From NCBI GenBank assembly GCA_029215795.1, contig JARDYH010000001.1, positions 297,420,654 to 297,484,653 of the forward strand: a DNA stretch of 64,000 nt. Direction: 5' to 3'. Below the pieces are notes generated by a model, which had not been told where the DNA came from, made no database searches, and worked only from the letters and a program-made list of their open reading frames with translations. Within the stretch, counting starts at the first letter, position 1; each line of letters opens with the position of its first letter. Shown here piece by piece: positions 46,841-57,209 of this stretch. The translations under genes were made by a program, and so were the position numbers. The DNA is from Anniella stebbinsi (taxonomy: Eukaryota; Chordata; Lepidosauria; Squamata; Anniellidae).

Positions 46841-48295
46841 ATGGCTCCTACCTCGATTTCTCGTTCCCTCATTTATGCGATTCAACTTCTGATCGCAAAT
46901 ATGCACGTTACATTGACTTGCCTAAGGAGAACGATTCAACGGAGAAGAAGAAGAAGACGAATCATCATGAGAAGGCTCCAAGAGAACAACTCTTATCTTT
47001 TAAGACTCCAACAAGATAGACTCCAAGAGAATTTATTATATGTTCCTTTGATGAAAAAACAGAGACCAAGAAGATGGTGGTGCTTCCCCAGGAGTCGTGA
47101 CTGGTGGGAAAACGATGTTCTAGCCCTCTGGGGTGATGAGCAGTGGCTAGAGAACTTTAGGATGACCAGAGCAACCCTTTTCCAGATTGCAGACCATCTT
47201 CGGCCATTTCTAGAACGTCGCAATACGAACATGAGGGAAGCCATTCCAATGGTGAAGCGCGTGGCCATCTGTATATGGAGGCTAGCAAATCCTGGTGGTT
47301 ACCGGGTGGTGGCTCAGCAATTTGGGATCGGTAGAACAACGGCAGCCATGATCGTTGTGGAGGTCTGCCTAGCCATGGAGCATGCGCTTCTGAGAAAAAC
47401 AGTTTGCCTTGGCAATGTTCCAGAGGTGAGTCTTGTTTTTTATTATTTGGGATAGGAAAAGATGGGCTAGGCTGTTATATAGGTGGCCAAATGGAACTTG
47501 ATCATTGTATCTCAAGCATGCCAGCCGATGAAGCAGTAATGATTTATTTTCCATTATTTATGTTTTCTCTCTCAGATCATGAGTGGATTTTCCAAACTGG
47601 GCTTCTTTCATTGTGTTGCAGCCACAGATGGATGTCACATTGAAATTGCCTGTCCTCCTAGGCAAGGCCCTGACTACATAAACCGGAAACGCTTTTTTTC
47701 CATGCTCCTTCAAGGCACAGTGGACCACCGTGGGCGATTCATGGATGTGGAAATAGGTTGGAGTGGGAGAAATCACGATGCCCATGTCTTCAGGAACTCT
47801 GCGTTCTTTGAGGCCATGGAAGCTGGTGTCTTCATCCCAGGGAACCCTACCATTACTGTTAATGACGTGCAGATTCCTCCACTGGTGGTGGCTGATTCCG
47901 CTTACCCCATTCGGAAGTGGCTGATGAAACCTTACGGCGGAGCCCTGGACCAGCAAAAGCAACATTTCAACCACTGTCTGTCACGGGCGAGGAATGTTGT
48001 TGAATGTGCCTTTGGAAGGTTAAAAGCACGGTGGAGATGCCTGTCGTCCAGGATAGAACTCGCTGAAGAAAACGTCATTTCTGTGATATCTGCCTGTGTC
48101 ATTCTACACAACATTTGTGAAAGTCAAGGACATGATGTTGCATTGGATCTCCACGAAGCAAGGCAAATTGAACTGGCAACCCTGGGTGCCCCGCTGCCAA
48201 TGGGGCATGAGGAAATTCAAGAAAAGGCTGCTGGGGAAAAGGTCAGAGATGCCTTAAGAGGCATGCTTTGGTCTCTGCGTGGGCAGAACCCCTAG
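46841..48295 (+). CDS. PIF/Harbinger transposase (DDE superfamily 4), two exons
   Basis: Exon 1 is 46841-47425 and exon 2 is 47576-48295, joined across a 150-nt intron with GAG|GTGAGT and CTCTCTCAG|ATC, both in phase 0; product about 434 residues. The start is the ATG in GCGAGATGG, a good Kozak context. Residues 20-60 are very basic (RRTIQRRRRRRRIIMRR). A helix-turn-helix-like stretch (YRVVAQQFGIGRTTAAMIV) precedes the catalytic core. The three acidic residues are Asp in VAATDGCHIE (about 213), Asp in VVADSAYP (about 302) and Glu in VVECAFGRLKARWR (about 338), giving DD35E spacing typical of Harbinger/HARBI1. Usual family length is about 350-450. No stop or frameshift is seen. It cuts and pastes DNA bearing the GGCC-type ends, probably including the local MITEs. 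Confidence 0.93.
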
Positions 48296-48457
48296 GGAGG
48301 TGAGTGTTCAGTGCCAAACCCCTGTGCCAAACTTGTGTAAGCCATGTTTTCCCTAACTTTACTCTATTTGCTCTATTTCAGCAAGTCACAGGAAGGAAGC
48401 ATGTGTCAAGACCTGCTAGAAGCATAAACCAATAAGGAAAGTGCATAAACAAATAAG

Positions 48458-48812
48458 GGCCCCCTCCACAAGAATGCGCCTTTGCGCCTGGTTCCGCGAT
48501 TATGCGCATTATCGCGGAGGCGCATTTACTCACAATCCCTCTGCACGGGAGGCGGCGGGAAGCGGCGAAGCGCATTAAAAGATGCCCAAAAAGCGCTTTC
48601 CAGGTAGTTAATGCGCATAATCGCTTGTTCACACAGCGAAAATGCGCTTTAACGGCCGGAGCAAAATAAAAGTCGCTATTTAACGCGCGTTCGAAAATGC
48701 GCATTATCGGGGAGATAACGCGCCTGTACGCCCGTTTTGCGCTCCGCTCGTGTGTAGGTAAAATTTATAATGAGCCTTCAAGGCTCATTAAACGCCCCGT
48801 GTGGAGGAGGCC
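48458..48812 (+). mobile_element. Harbinger-type 355-bp MITE inside the large transposon
   Basis: 355 bp with ends GGCCCCCTCCACAAG and TGTGGAGGAGGCC and AAG on both sides. It lies 162 bp after the transposase stop. Its right end has the variant 'aacgccccgtgtgg' also found at the right end of the large element, but not in the copies at 3921 and 58326. Confidence 0.92.
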
Positions 48813-50100
48813 AAGGAAAGTTTCCGCATAAAGGCTTCATGGCCTGAGAATGAATGAATGAATGAATGTGTAGAGGGTGGGATATTGTTATTACATCCTA
48901 TGCTAAAACAATCCATCTCTAAATTTCCCTTAGAACATAGCATAGAGAGAACTGCAGGGGATCAAAGACGGTGTCGTGTGGAACCTCTGTGATGTGACCA
49001 GACCAGAAGGCAACCGCTTCCTTTTTCTGGATCATTCATTCCATTCTTCAAGCAAAAGCCAAGTCCCGCTCCAGGCAGCACTGACTGTGTTTATTCTTTT
49101 TTCATCAAGAAGAAGCTGCATTAGGAAATGAGACTACTTATAGACAATCCCTTTAGAATATGTGAATTTTATTTTCTATGTTGATTTCGCTTTTACATTG
49201 CTGTTTTGAGATGTTCAGTGACTTCAAAGTAACGTATGTTTCTTTCAATGTGTAATGCAATGCTGTTGCAAATGCTGTTAATTTTATTTTCTTTGCTGAT
49301 TTTTCTTTTACATTGCTGTTAGTAATTAGATATTGTTATGAGATGTATGTTCATAATAATGTGACTTTCAACTATGTTTCTTTCAATGTCAAATTAAATG
49401 CTGTTGTAAATGCTGTTAATTTTATTTTCTATGCTGAAATTGTTGTTGCCATATTGCCATATTGTTGTTGCCATATTAAAAAGTGCTTATTTTAAAAATG
49501 CTTATCCTAAATAAAATATGTTCCTACAACTTTCAAACAATGTTGATAGTAGTATTCCTAGACAATAAGACTTCAGGTAACCCAACACACATATGCAGTA
49601 CAGTGAACATTGCAGAAGGGCAAGTAACAGGACCACAGCCCATCCATGCCTACCTCACAGGGTTGTTTTTTTGAGAATAACATAGTACAATATAGTCACT
49701 AACATTCTCAGGTTTTCAGTTCAGGACACCCAAAGGTACATTCAGGACACCCAAAATTGTTGTTGCCATATTAAAAAGTGCTTATTTTAAAAATGCTTAT
49801 CCTAAATAAAATATGTTCCTACAACTTTCAAACAATGTTGATAGTAGTATTCCTAGACAATAAGACTTCAGGTAACCCAACACACATATGCAGTACAGTG
49901 AACATTGCAGAAGGGCAAGTAACAGGACCACAGCCCATCCATGCCTACCTCACAGGGTTGTTTTTTTGAGAATAACATAGTACAATATAGTCACTAACAT
50001 TCTCAGGTTTTCAGTTCAGGACACCCAAAACACATCTGGTAACTTTCCCACTGCTCCGAATAAACGCGACAGTGTTTAATCACTTACGCGCTGTTCGGGA
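48813..50100. other. Non-coding interior of the transposon
   Basis: AT-rich with no gene. It contains diffuse repeats ('gctgttaattttattttct' at about 49275 and 49410) and the 295-bp tandem duplication described separately. Confidence 0.6.
49440..50030. repeat. Tandem duplication, 295-bp period
   Basis: Two copies, beginning at 'attgttgttgccatattaaa' (near 49460 and 49755), look identical over more than 250 bp, including the same 63-residue frame at 49483 and 49778. Such identity points to a recent duplication. Confidence 0.93.
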
Positions 50101-50204
50101 ATGGTGGTTTGACGGTTCCGCGCGCATGCGCGCAACCGCTAAACCGGTCCGCGGAAACATCGCAAACCGGAAGTGAGGCCTAGACTTCCTCACAATCCTT
50201 CAAG
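50070..50204 (+). promoter_or_regulatory. CpG-rich putative promoter of the four-exon gene
   Basis: Contains CGCGCATGCGCGCA, close to the NRF1 site TGCGCATGCGCA, and ACCGGAAGTGAG, a classical ETS site, within 110 bp of the ATG. Both are common in TATA-less CpG promoters of vertebrates. Confidence 0.55.
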
Positions 50205-51830
50205 ATGCCTAGAGGGAGGTATTGGGGGGATGCGGAGGTCCGCATATTATTGGCCTTCCTCCTCCAATCCTCCCTCGTTGGAAGGATTGTCAGGAGCAGC
50301 AGCCTCCCGACTATGAGGCTGTTTAGGAGGGCGGCTGCTGCTCTGCGCCAGCAAAACTTCGTCCGCACTGCCCTGCAGTGCAGGACGAAGTTTAAATATA
50401 TGAAGGCCCATTTTTTCCGGGCCATTAGTGCCCATGGGGAGCATCCCCCCTTCCGACAGCGTCCACCCTACTTCGTGGAATTCCGCGAGCTGTGGCGGAA
50501 GGCGGGGAGACCAACCCCTGAGGAGAGGCTGACCGCAGGTGAGTGAGTGCATTACCATTCTGCCCACTGCTCATTGTGTATTCTCTGGTGGATGTGCAGG
50601 TTGGGGGGGGGAAGCCCCAAAAACTATGACCCCTGACACAATGAGGCTTTAAGGTGGATTCCAGCATACATCTTGGGTGGGGTGGGACTAGATGCCCTTC
50701 AGGAGGCCTGTGTGCTGGTGATTCTGCCCACTGCTCATTGTGTATTCTCTGGTGGATGTGCAGGTTGGGGGGGGGAAGCCCCAAAAACTATGACCCCTGA
50801 CACAATGAGGCTTTAAGGTGGATTCCAGCATTCATCTTGGGGTGGGACTAGATGCCCTTCAGGGACCCTTCCACATTTTAATGTTATTTCCCTTTTTCCC
50901 TTCCCTCTTTTTCTTAGCCCAAAACAGACCAACCCCTCGGAAGAGGCGGCTCCGTCTCCCGAAGTGGAGGAGGTTGGGGGGACTTCTCCTCCTCCTCCTT
51001 CTCCTCCTTCTCCTCCTCGGATGACCCTCCGCAGAAGGGCACGTAAGTTAAATGCAAGCCAGATTAATTAGGAATACTATTTTTGCCCAGCGTACTTTAA
51101 TAATATTATTAATATTAATAATTGTAATGATATATGTATTTATTTATTAATTAATAGACTCTCCCAACGGATCGAGGCGGGGAACACCATGATAGAAACT
51201 TAAAATAACATTTTTTTTCCAATTTTGAAGGGATACTCAGTCCATCGCCATCGCCGTCTGCGGAGGAGGTGGAGGAGGAGGTGCAGGAAGAGGAGGAAGA
51301 GGAGAATGCACCCCCACCTGTCTCACCTGCTGCTGTGTCTCCAGCAGGTAATAGAAGTTCCATTGCTTTGTATAATGTAGAGTACATTGAGCATATAAAA
51401 TCCAGGTCAGGGCTCCTGTATCTGTAACAGTTGTAGAGAAAAGGGAATTTCAGCCAGTGTCATTTGTATGCAATTAGTTCCTGGTGAAATCCCCTCTTCA
51501 TCACAACAGTTTAACCGACCTGGATTTTATGTGGTCACCCTATTGTACAGTACAGGACTAATGGTTTAAATTTTTAATTAAAAAATGAAAAACTATATTT
51601 ACATTCCTGTAAATTGAATCGCATTGAATAGCCAATGTCATTGAGTAGTACATCTTGAACTGTTTTTCTGTTGGTTATATTATATGATTTTAAACATTTT
51701 TTTTTTCTTACCATCCCATGCAGTTCCCACTCAGGAGCGGCTGGAGAGGCTTGAGGCAGCCGTTGGAGGCATGCAGAATCGCATGTCCTCAATGGAGGAA
51801 AAGTTGGACAAGATCCTCAATAAATTGTAA
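50205..51830 (+). CDS. SANT/Myb-like (trihelix-type) protein with coiled-coil tail, four exons
   Basis: Proposed exons: 50205-50542, 50918-51042, 51231-51347, 51724-51830, giving 687 nt and 228 residues. Residues 5-105 form a trihelix/Myb-SANT-like fold: an early Trp (RGRYWGDAEVRILL), then LQCRTKFKYMKAHFF, then PPYFVEFRELW. The parallel with ECRTKAKAMRQEY in the gene at 56937 is clear. Then follow a Pro/Ser/acid-rich linker (exons 2-3) and a final amphipathic helix (ERLERLEAAVGGMQNRMSSM), probably a coiled coil. Exons 3 and 4 join in frame without choice. For exon 1 the strongest donor is CAG|GTGAGT at 50539, but only the overlapping GTGAGT at 50543 keeps the frame; the other gives a Leu-rich early end. 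It likely binds transposon DNA as the transposase partner. Frame choice at exon 1 is the main doubt. Confidence 0.75.
50555..50840. repeat. Tandem duplication in intron 1
   Basis: The block from 'attctgcccactgctcattg' to 'gctttaaggtggattccagc' occurs twice, about 165 bp apart, each with a G run of slightly different surroundings. It lies wholly in the first intron. Confidence 0.88.
51394..51538. mobile_element. Internally deleted copy of the 'AGGGTGACC' palindromic element
   Basis: 'aaaatccaggtcagggctcc' at the left and 'cctggattttatgtggtcac' at the right with 'ggaatttcagccagtgtcat' between. This is a shortened relative of 58088-58763, in intron 3 of the four-exon gene. Confidence 0.65.
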
Positions 51831-52039
51831 ATAGTTGAAAAAAATATTGTAAATAGTTGAAAATAATATTTGTTTAAAAAACTAAATCTTTATTTTTGTT
51901 ACTAAAACATTGTTTTGGTTTTCCTTAGCATTTTCAGGTTGGTGCAGTATTAAGGAGGGATGCCTAACTGTTTTAATAATAGATAGGAAGCACAGTCCCA
52001 ACCACACAGTGAGATATGAAAACTATATTTTAATGGTTA

Positions 52040-52335
52040 AATACAACATAAATAACAGCAAAAAATACCATAATTAACAGCAAATAACATAACAATTACA
52101 TAAATAACAGCAAAAAAACCATAATTAACAGCAAATAACATAACAATTACATAAATAACAGCAAAAATACCATAATTAACAGCAAATAACATAACAATTA
52201 CATAAATAACAGCAAAAAAAACCATAATTAACAGCAAATAACATAACAATTACATAAATAACATCAAATAACAATTACATAAATAACAGCAAAAAAAACC
52301 ATAATTAACAGCAAATTATTAACAATAACATAAAT
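52040..52335. repeat. AT-rich tandem array, 52-53-bp unit
   Basis: About five units of 'acataaataacagcaaaaaa' plus 'taccataattaacagcaaat', with small length changes in the A run. It separates the ends of the two convergent SANT/Myb-like genes (stops at 51830 and 52344). The 70-residue frame across it is a repeat artefact. Confidence 0.93.
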
Positions 52336-52343
52336 CATGTATT

Positions 52344-55300
52344 CTAAGGGGAGAACTTTAAGGGTTTTTTTACCTCCCGTGCCGTGCGCTTTATGCTTGG
52401 CTCACCTTGAAGTGGTGATGATGAGCGCTGTGGGGGTACTGTATGGGAGCACGGGAGCAGTGATTCGTCCAAGTCTTTGGTTAAAATGTCATTCTGGGGA
52501 TTTTGCAACTGGGCAGACTGGGGGTGTTGCACCCTGACTTTACGTTTCTTCTTAGCCAGGCATTTTCTCCCCTCACCCTCTCCTGAGTTCCCACCTAAGT
52601 CATTTGGCTTAGAGCTGGTCCCCTCCATACTGTCAATAGCCAACCGTCTTTTTATTGGCTGGCGTTTTCCATGGCTAGTAGATGATGGGTTGGCTGTATC
52701 GGTTGATCTTCCCGGTTCTTCCTGTTGCACCACCGTCACCAGCTTCTCCATCGTGACACATTGTCTTTCTAGAATTCTGAGAAGGGCATCTTGATTTCTT
52801 TGGTCCCTTGCATCTTCTGTTTTCAAATAGTCCAACATCTGGTCATTTTTCTGCAACATCTGCTCATGCATCTGCAAGAGGTTTGCGTTGTGTGCAGAGG
52901 CATGCTCCAGAATGCGGTCTGTGTCCCTGCTGCGTGGGGGTCTTCTGTTTCTGGCCATTTCCAGGCGCGTTGCAGGCGAGAGTGCTGACTTTTGGATGGG
53001 ATGTCTCCTTCCTTCATCTGTACCTGAAGGGAAAGGGCAAAGTTTAGTGTGTTTAAAAATCATTTATTACATGTCCAGCCTGTCCCATGGGTTCTCTCGC
53101 ACCCTCATCCTGAAGATGAGAATGTCCTTTCACACATTTATAAGAATTGCAGGACTGAAACTTTATCAAGCAAATAACATCGGCTGTACTTACTCGCTCC
53201 TGCTGCAGGATGGTGGAGATTTCTGGCCCTCAAATCTGCGTGGTCACTGGTTTCCGACGCACTGGTGTAACCGCTGCTTCTGTAGGCTGCCGTGGAAGAA
53301 AAAGAAGAGCTATTAGGAGGTTTCATCAATAGGCACAATCACAAACCTCCCTCCTTTTGAAATGGGGGTGGTTGTTCAAAATGGCTGCCTGCCCCTTATC
53401 CTTTTTCCCCCCCGCCCTGGAGAGACCAGAGAAACGCTGGGTAGCTAGAGGAGATCTCTCCTGCCCTCTCCTGCCCCACCCGCTCACCCGCATCTGCCTG
53501 CCCCATTTTAGAATACAATTTTTTATTCCATGGAACACAATATTAAGTTGTAAAGTTAAGAGTCTTCCAATAGGCACAATCACAAACCTCCATTTTAAAT
53601 AGGGGGGGGGTTGTTTGTGTGTTCAAAATGGCTGCCTGCCTAGGCTGACCACATGAAAAGGAGGTCAGGGCTGACCACATGAAAAGGAGGTCAGGGCTCA
53701 TGTAACTTTAACAGTTGTACAGAAAAGGGAATTTCAGCCGGTGCCGTTTGTATGCATGCAGCACCTGGTGAAATTCCCTCTTCATCACCACAGTTAAAGT
53801 TGCAGGCAGTATACTACAGTGACCACATGAAAAGGAGGTCAGGGCTCATGTAACTTTAAGTGCTGTAGAGAAAAAGGCTGAAATCCCTCCCATAGACCAC
53901 AATTTCTGGTCCCATGCACCCCAGAAATTAGCCCAGTACTTACACGGTGGTGCTGGTGCAGGATGCTGCTGGAGATTTCTGGCCCTCAAATCTGCGTGGT
54001 CACTGGTTTCCGACGCACTGGTGGAACCGCTGCTTCTGTAGGCTGCCGTGGAAGAAAAAGAAGAGCTATTAGGAGGTTTCATTCCAATAGGCACAATCAC
54101 AAACCTCCATTTTAAATAGGGGGGGGGGGTTGTTTGTGTGTTCAAAATGGCTGCCTGCCTAGGCTGACCACATGAAAAGGAGGTCAGGGCTGACCACATG
54201 AAAAGGAGGTCAGGGCTCATGTAACTTTAAGTGCTGTAGAGAAAAAGGAATTTCAGCCGGTGCCGTTTGTATGCATGCAGCACCTGGTGAAATTCCCTCT
54301 TCATCACCACAGTTAAAGTTGCAGGCAGTATACTACAGTGACCACATGAAAAGGAGGTCAGGGCTCATGTAACTTTAAGTGCTGTAGAGAAAAAGGCTGA
54401 AATCCCTCCCATAGACCACAATTTCTGGTCCCATGCACCCCAGAAATTAGCCCAGTACTTACACGGTGGTGCTGGTGCAGGATGCTGCTGGAGATTTCTG
54501 GCCCTCAAATCTGCGTGGTCACTGGTTTCCGACGCACTGGTGGAACCGCTGCTTCTGTAGGCTGCCGTGGAAGAAAAAGAAGAGCTATTAGGAGGTTTCA
54601 TTCCAATAGGCACAATCACAAACCTCCATTTTAAATAGGGGGGGGGTTGTTTGTGTGTTCAAAATGGCTGCCTGCCTAGGCTGACCACATGAAAAGGAGG
54701 TCAGGGCTGACCACATGAAAAGGAGGTCAGGGCTCATGTAACTTTAAGTGCTGTAGAGAAAAAGGAATTTCAGCCGGTGCCGTTTGTATGCATGCAGCAC
54801 CTGGTGAAATTCCCTCTTCATCACCACAGTTAAAGTTGCAGGCAGTATACTACAGTGACCACATGAAAAGGAGGTCAGGGCTCATGTAACTTTAACAGTT
54901 GTACAGAAAAGGGAATTTCAGCCAGTGTCATTTGTATGGAATTAGTTCCTGGTGAAATTCCCTCTTCATCACCACAGTTAAAGTTGCAGGCAGTATACTA
55001 CAGTGACCACATGAAAAGGAGGTCAGGGCTGACCACATGAAAAGGAGGTCAGGGCTCATGTAACTTTAAGTGCTGTAGAGAAAAAGGAATTTCAGCCGGT
55101 GCCGTTTGTATGCATGCAGCACCTGGTGAAATTCCCTCTTCATCACCACAGTTAAAGTTGCAGGCAGTATACTACAGTGACCACATGAAAAGGAGGTCAG
55201 GGCTCATGTAACTTTAAGTGCTGTAGAGAAAAAGGCTGAAATCCCTCCCATAGACCACAATTTCTGGTCCCATGCACCCCAGAAATTAGCCCAGTACTTA

Positions 55301-56937
55301 CACGGTGGTGCTGGTGCAGGATGCTGCTGGAGATTTCTGGCCCTCAAATCTGCATGCTCACTGGTTTCTGACGCACTGGTGGTACCGCTGCTTCTGGAGG
55401 CTCCTGCCATGGCAGAAAAAGATGAGCTTTTAGGAGGTTTCATTGACATAGCCCTATACTTACTCGGTGCTGCTGCTGCAGGATGCTGCTGGAGATTTCT
55501 GGCCCTCAAATCTGCGTGCTCACTGGTTTCTGACACACTGGTGGTACTGCTGCTTCTGTAGGCTGCCGTGGAAGAAAAAGAAGAGCTATTAGGAGGTTTC
55601 ATTCCAATAGGCACAATCACAAACCTCCATTTTAAATAGGGGGGGGTTGTTTGTGTGTTCAAAATGGCTGCCTGCCTAGGCTGACCACATGAAAAGGAGG
55701 TCAGGGCTCATGTAACTTTAACTGCTGTAGAGAAAAAGGCGGGAATCCCTCCCATAGACCACAATTTCTGGTCCCATGCACCACAATGTTGTGTCCAATG
55801 CCCCCCTTTCCCCCTCCCCCCCCATAAACCCAGCCTAGATCATTGGGAACTCCCTTCCTTCCATGATGTCTGACCTCAGAAATTAGCTAGGCCTGTACTT
55901 ACTCGGTGCTGCTGCTGCAGGATGCTGCTGGAGATTTCTGGCCCTCAAATCTGCTTGCTCAATGGATTCCGATGCACTGGTGGTACTGCTGCTTCTGTAG
56001 GCTCCTGCCGTGGCAGAAAAAGAAGAGCTTTTAGGAGGTTTCATCAATAGGCACAATCACAAACCTCCCTCCTTTTGAAATGGGGGTGGTTGTTCAAAAT
56101 GGCTGCCTGCCCCTTATCCTTTTTCCCCCCCCGCCCTGGAGAGACCAGAGAAACGCTGGGTAGCTAGAGGAGATCTCTCCTGCCCTCTCCTGCCCCACCC
56201 GCTCACCCGCATCTGCCTGCCCCATTTTAGAATACAATTTTTTATTCCATGGAACACAATATTAAGTTGTAAAGTTAAGAGTCTTCCCAACCCAACAAAA
56301 GAAACAGTCTATACCTTCAGGTTCTTCGTTTCCAATATCTTCTGGTGTCTCCAATTCTAAAAGGGGAAAACATCAGATGTGAGCTATAGGCATGAAATAG
56401 AAGGAAGAACGAGATTTTTTTAAAAATGGCAATTACAATCAATGTACCTCCGGGAGAGTAGGGCGTTCCAAGGTAGTCCTCCACATCTATTGTTTGAAGT
56501 TCACTGCTGAACAGTTCTTCTGAGCCTTCTGAGAGCGGGAAAGCCAGGGGGGAACTTACTGGGGGAGCAGCAGCAGGTGCTTGGACACGATGGATGTTCA
56601 GACTCCTGCCCACGCGATTTGGTTGAATAGTAGCATCCCCCCGAAAAATGCTATGAAGCTCCTCAAAAAAGGGGCAGGTGGCAGCATCATTTCCTGATCG
56701 TGAATTATGATTCACGACCCTGCGATATTCCTGCCTCATTGCCTTTGCCTTGGTCCTGCACTCCTTCGCTGTACGGATATGGCCCCTTCTTTGCATTTCC
56801 TGAGCAATGGATTCATAGGCATCGAGGTTCCTATGGCTGGCATTCAGTTGAGCTTGAACTTTCTGCTCCCCAAAAATGTCCAGAAGGTCGAGAATCTCTG
56901 CCTTTTTCCAAGAAACTCCCCTTCCTGGAGCAGCCAT
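52344..56937 (-). CDS. SANT/Myb-like protein with six tandem repeat exons, nine exons
   Basis: Minus-strand exons in order: 56937-56448, 56356-56315, 56004-55903, 55562-55464, 55403-55302, 54561-54463, 54042-53944, 53286-53194, 53023-52344. Every junction is phase 1, lengths sum to 1806 nt, and the product is about 601 residues with no stop. Residues 1-105 are a SANT/Myb-like domain (SWKKAEILDLLDIFGEQKV, ECRTKAKAMRQEYRRVV, CPFFEELHSIF). Six exons then give repeats of about 33 residues around SETSDHADLRARNLQQHP. The last exon has a long predicted coiled coil (about LLQMHEQMLQKNDQMLDYLK) and a basic AKKKRKVRV, close to the classical nuclear localisation signal. It starts near the right end of the transposon and runs convergently to the other genes. 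Likely role: DNA-binding partner of the transposase. Exon use is deduced from splice consensus, not transcripts. Confidence 0.8.
53194..56004 (-). repeat. Array of six duplicated exons with flanking intron
   Basis: Exon copies (plus coordinates, length): 55903-56004 (102), 55464-55562 (99), 55302-55403 (102), 54463-54561 (99), 53944-54042 (99), 53194-53286 (93). Each has an acceptor of the CNGCCRYGGCAG / CTTCCACGGCAG type and a GTAAGTA donor. All lengths are multiples of three. The flanking intron text ('cttctttttcttccacggca' complement, 'gaccacatgaaaaggaggtc') is duplicated too; two adjacent copies (54463 and 53944) are 519 bp apart. The 102-nt exons carry an extra GAG codon-sized block at the acceptor. 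Confidence 0.9.
53640..55700. repeat. Intronic copies of the 'GTGACCA..' palindromic element within the exon array
   Basis: 'gaccacatgaaaaggaggtc' followed by 'agggctcatgtaacttta' and 'ggtgaaattccctcttcatc' recurs many times (for example near 53645, 53820, 54165, 54345, 54685, 54863, 55010, 55182 and 55680). It is related to the element at 58088-58763. These copies were amplified together with the exons. Confidence 0.85.
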
Positions 56938-57200
56938 TTCGGTAGGTGGAAAAGGTGTAGAGGAAATAAATCAGGATGCAGTCTCTCTGGCGTCGCGAAG
57001 TTAAATGAGGTCAACGGTCGGATCGCGCGCACGCGCTTATATGCATAGGCGCGCGACCACACCTGCGCCTCCAGCCAAACCGTTGGGTGAGCACACCCGC
57101 GCGGCTGCGCATAACCTGAGGGCTTTTTTTCAAATCTCCCGCCGGAAATACCTTCCCTCTCCCCGCCCATCTCGTCAAAACCCACCCTCTACCTGCTCAC
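56938..57200 (-). promoter_or_regulatory. Putative promoter/5' leader of the minus-strand gene
   Basis: On the minus strand, CGACCGTTGACCTCATTT then 'cgcgac' lies about 70 bp before the ATG, matching the leader of the transposase at the opposite end. Further out are CG-rich 'cgcgcacgcgcttatatgca' and 'gcgcataacctgagggc', loosely similar to the 46480-46520 sequence ('ttcaggttacgcgcac'). Confidence 0.5.
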
Positions 57201-57209
57201 ACCTCTCCG

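Noticed and set aside
49483..49969. Two identical 63-residue frames
   Set aside because: They are identical because of the 295-bp tandem duplication, and show no other sign of coding.
50818..51024. Plus-strand frame ending in a Leu run
   Set aside because: It is the wrong frame of exon 2 of the four-exon gene; the frame giving PKQTNPSEEAAPSPEVEEV joins exons 3 and 4.
52037..52249. Apparent regular repeats that could be read as a CRISPR-like array
   Set aside because: The units are head-to-tail AT-rich copies without unique spacers, in a vertebrate genome.
53846..55662. Minus-strand frames of 84-152 residues reading through the repeat exons and starting MKPPNSSSFSS
   Set aside because: They read intron sequence at both sides; splice sites and phase show that only the 93-102-nt cores are exons.
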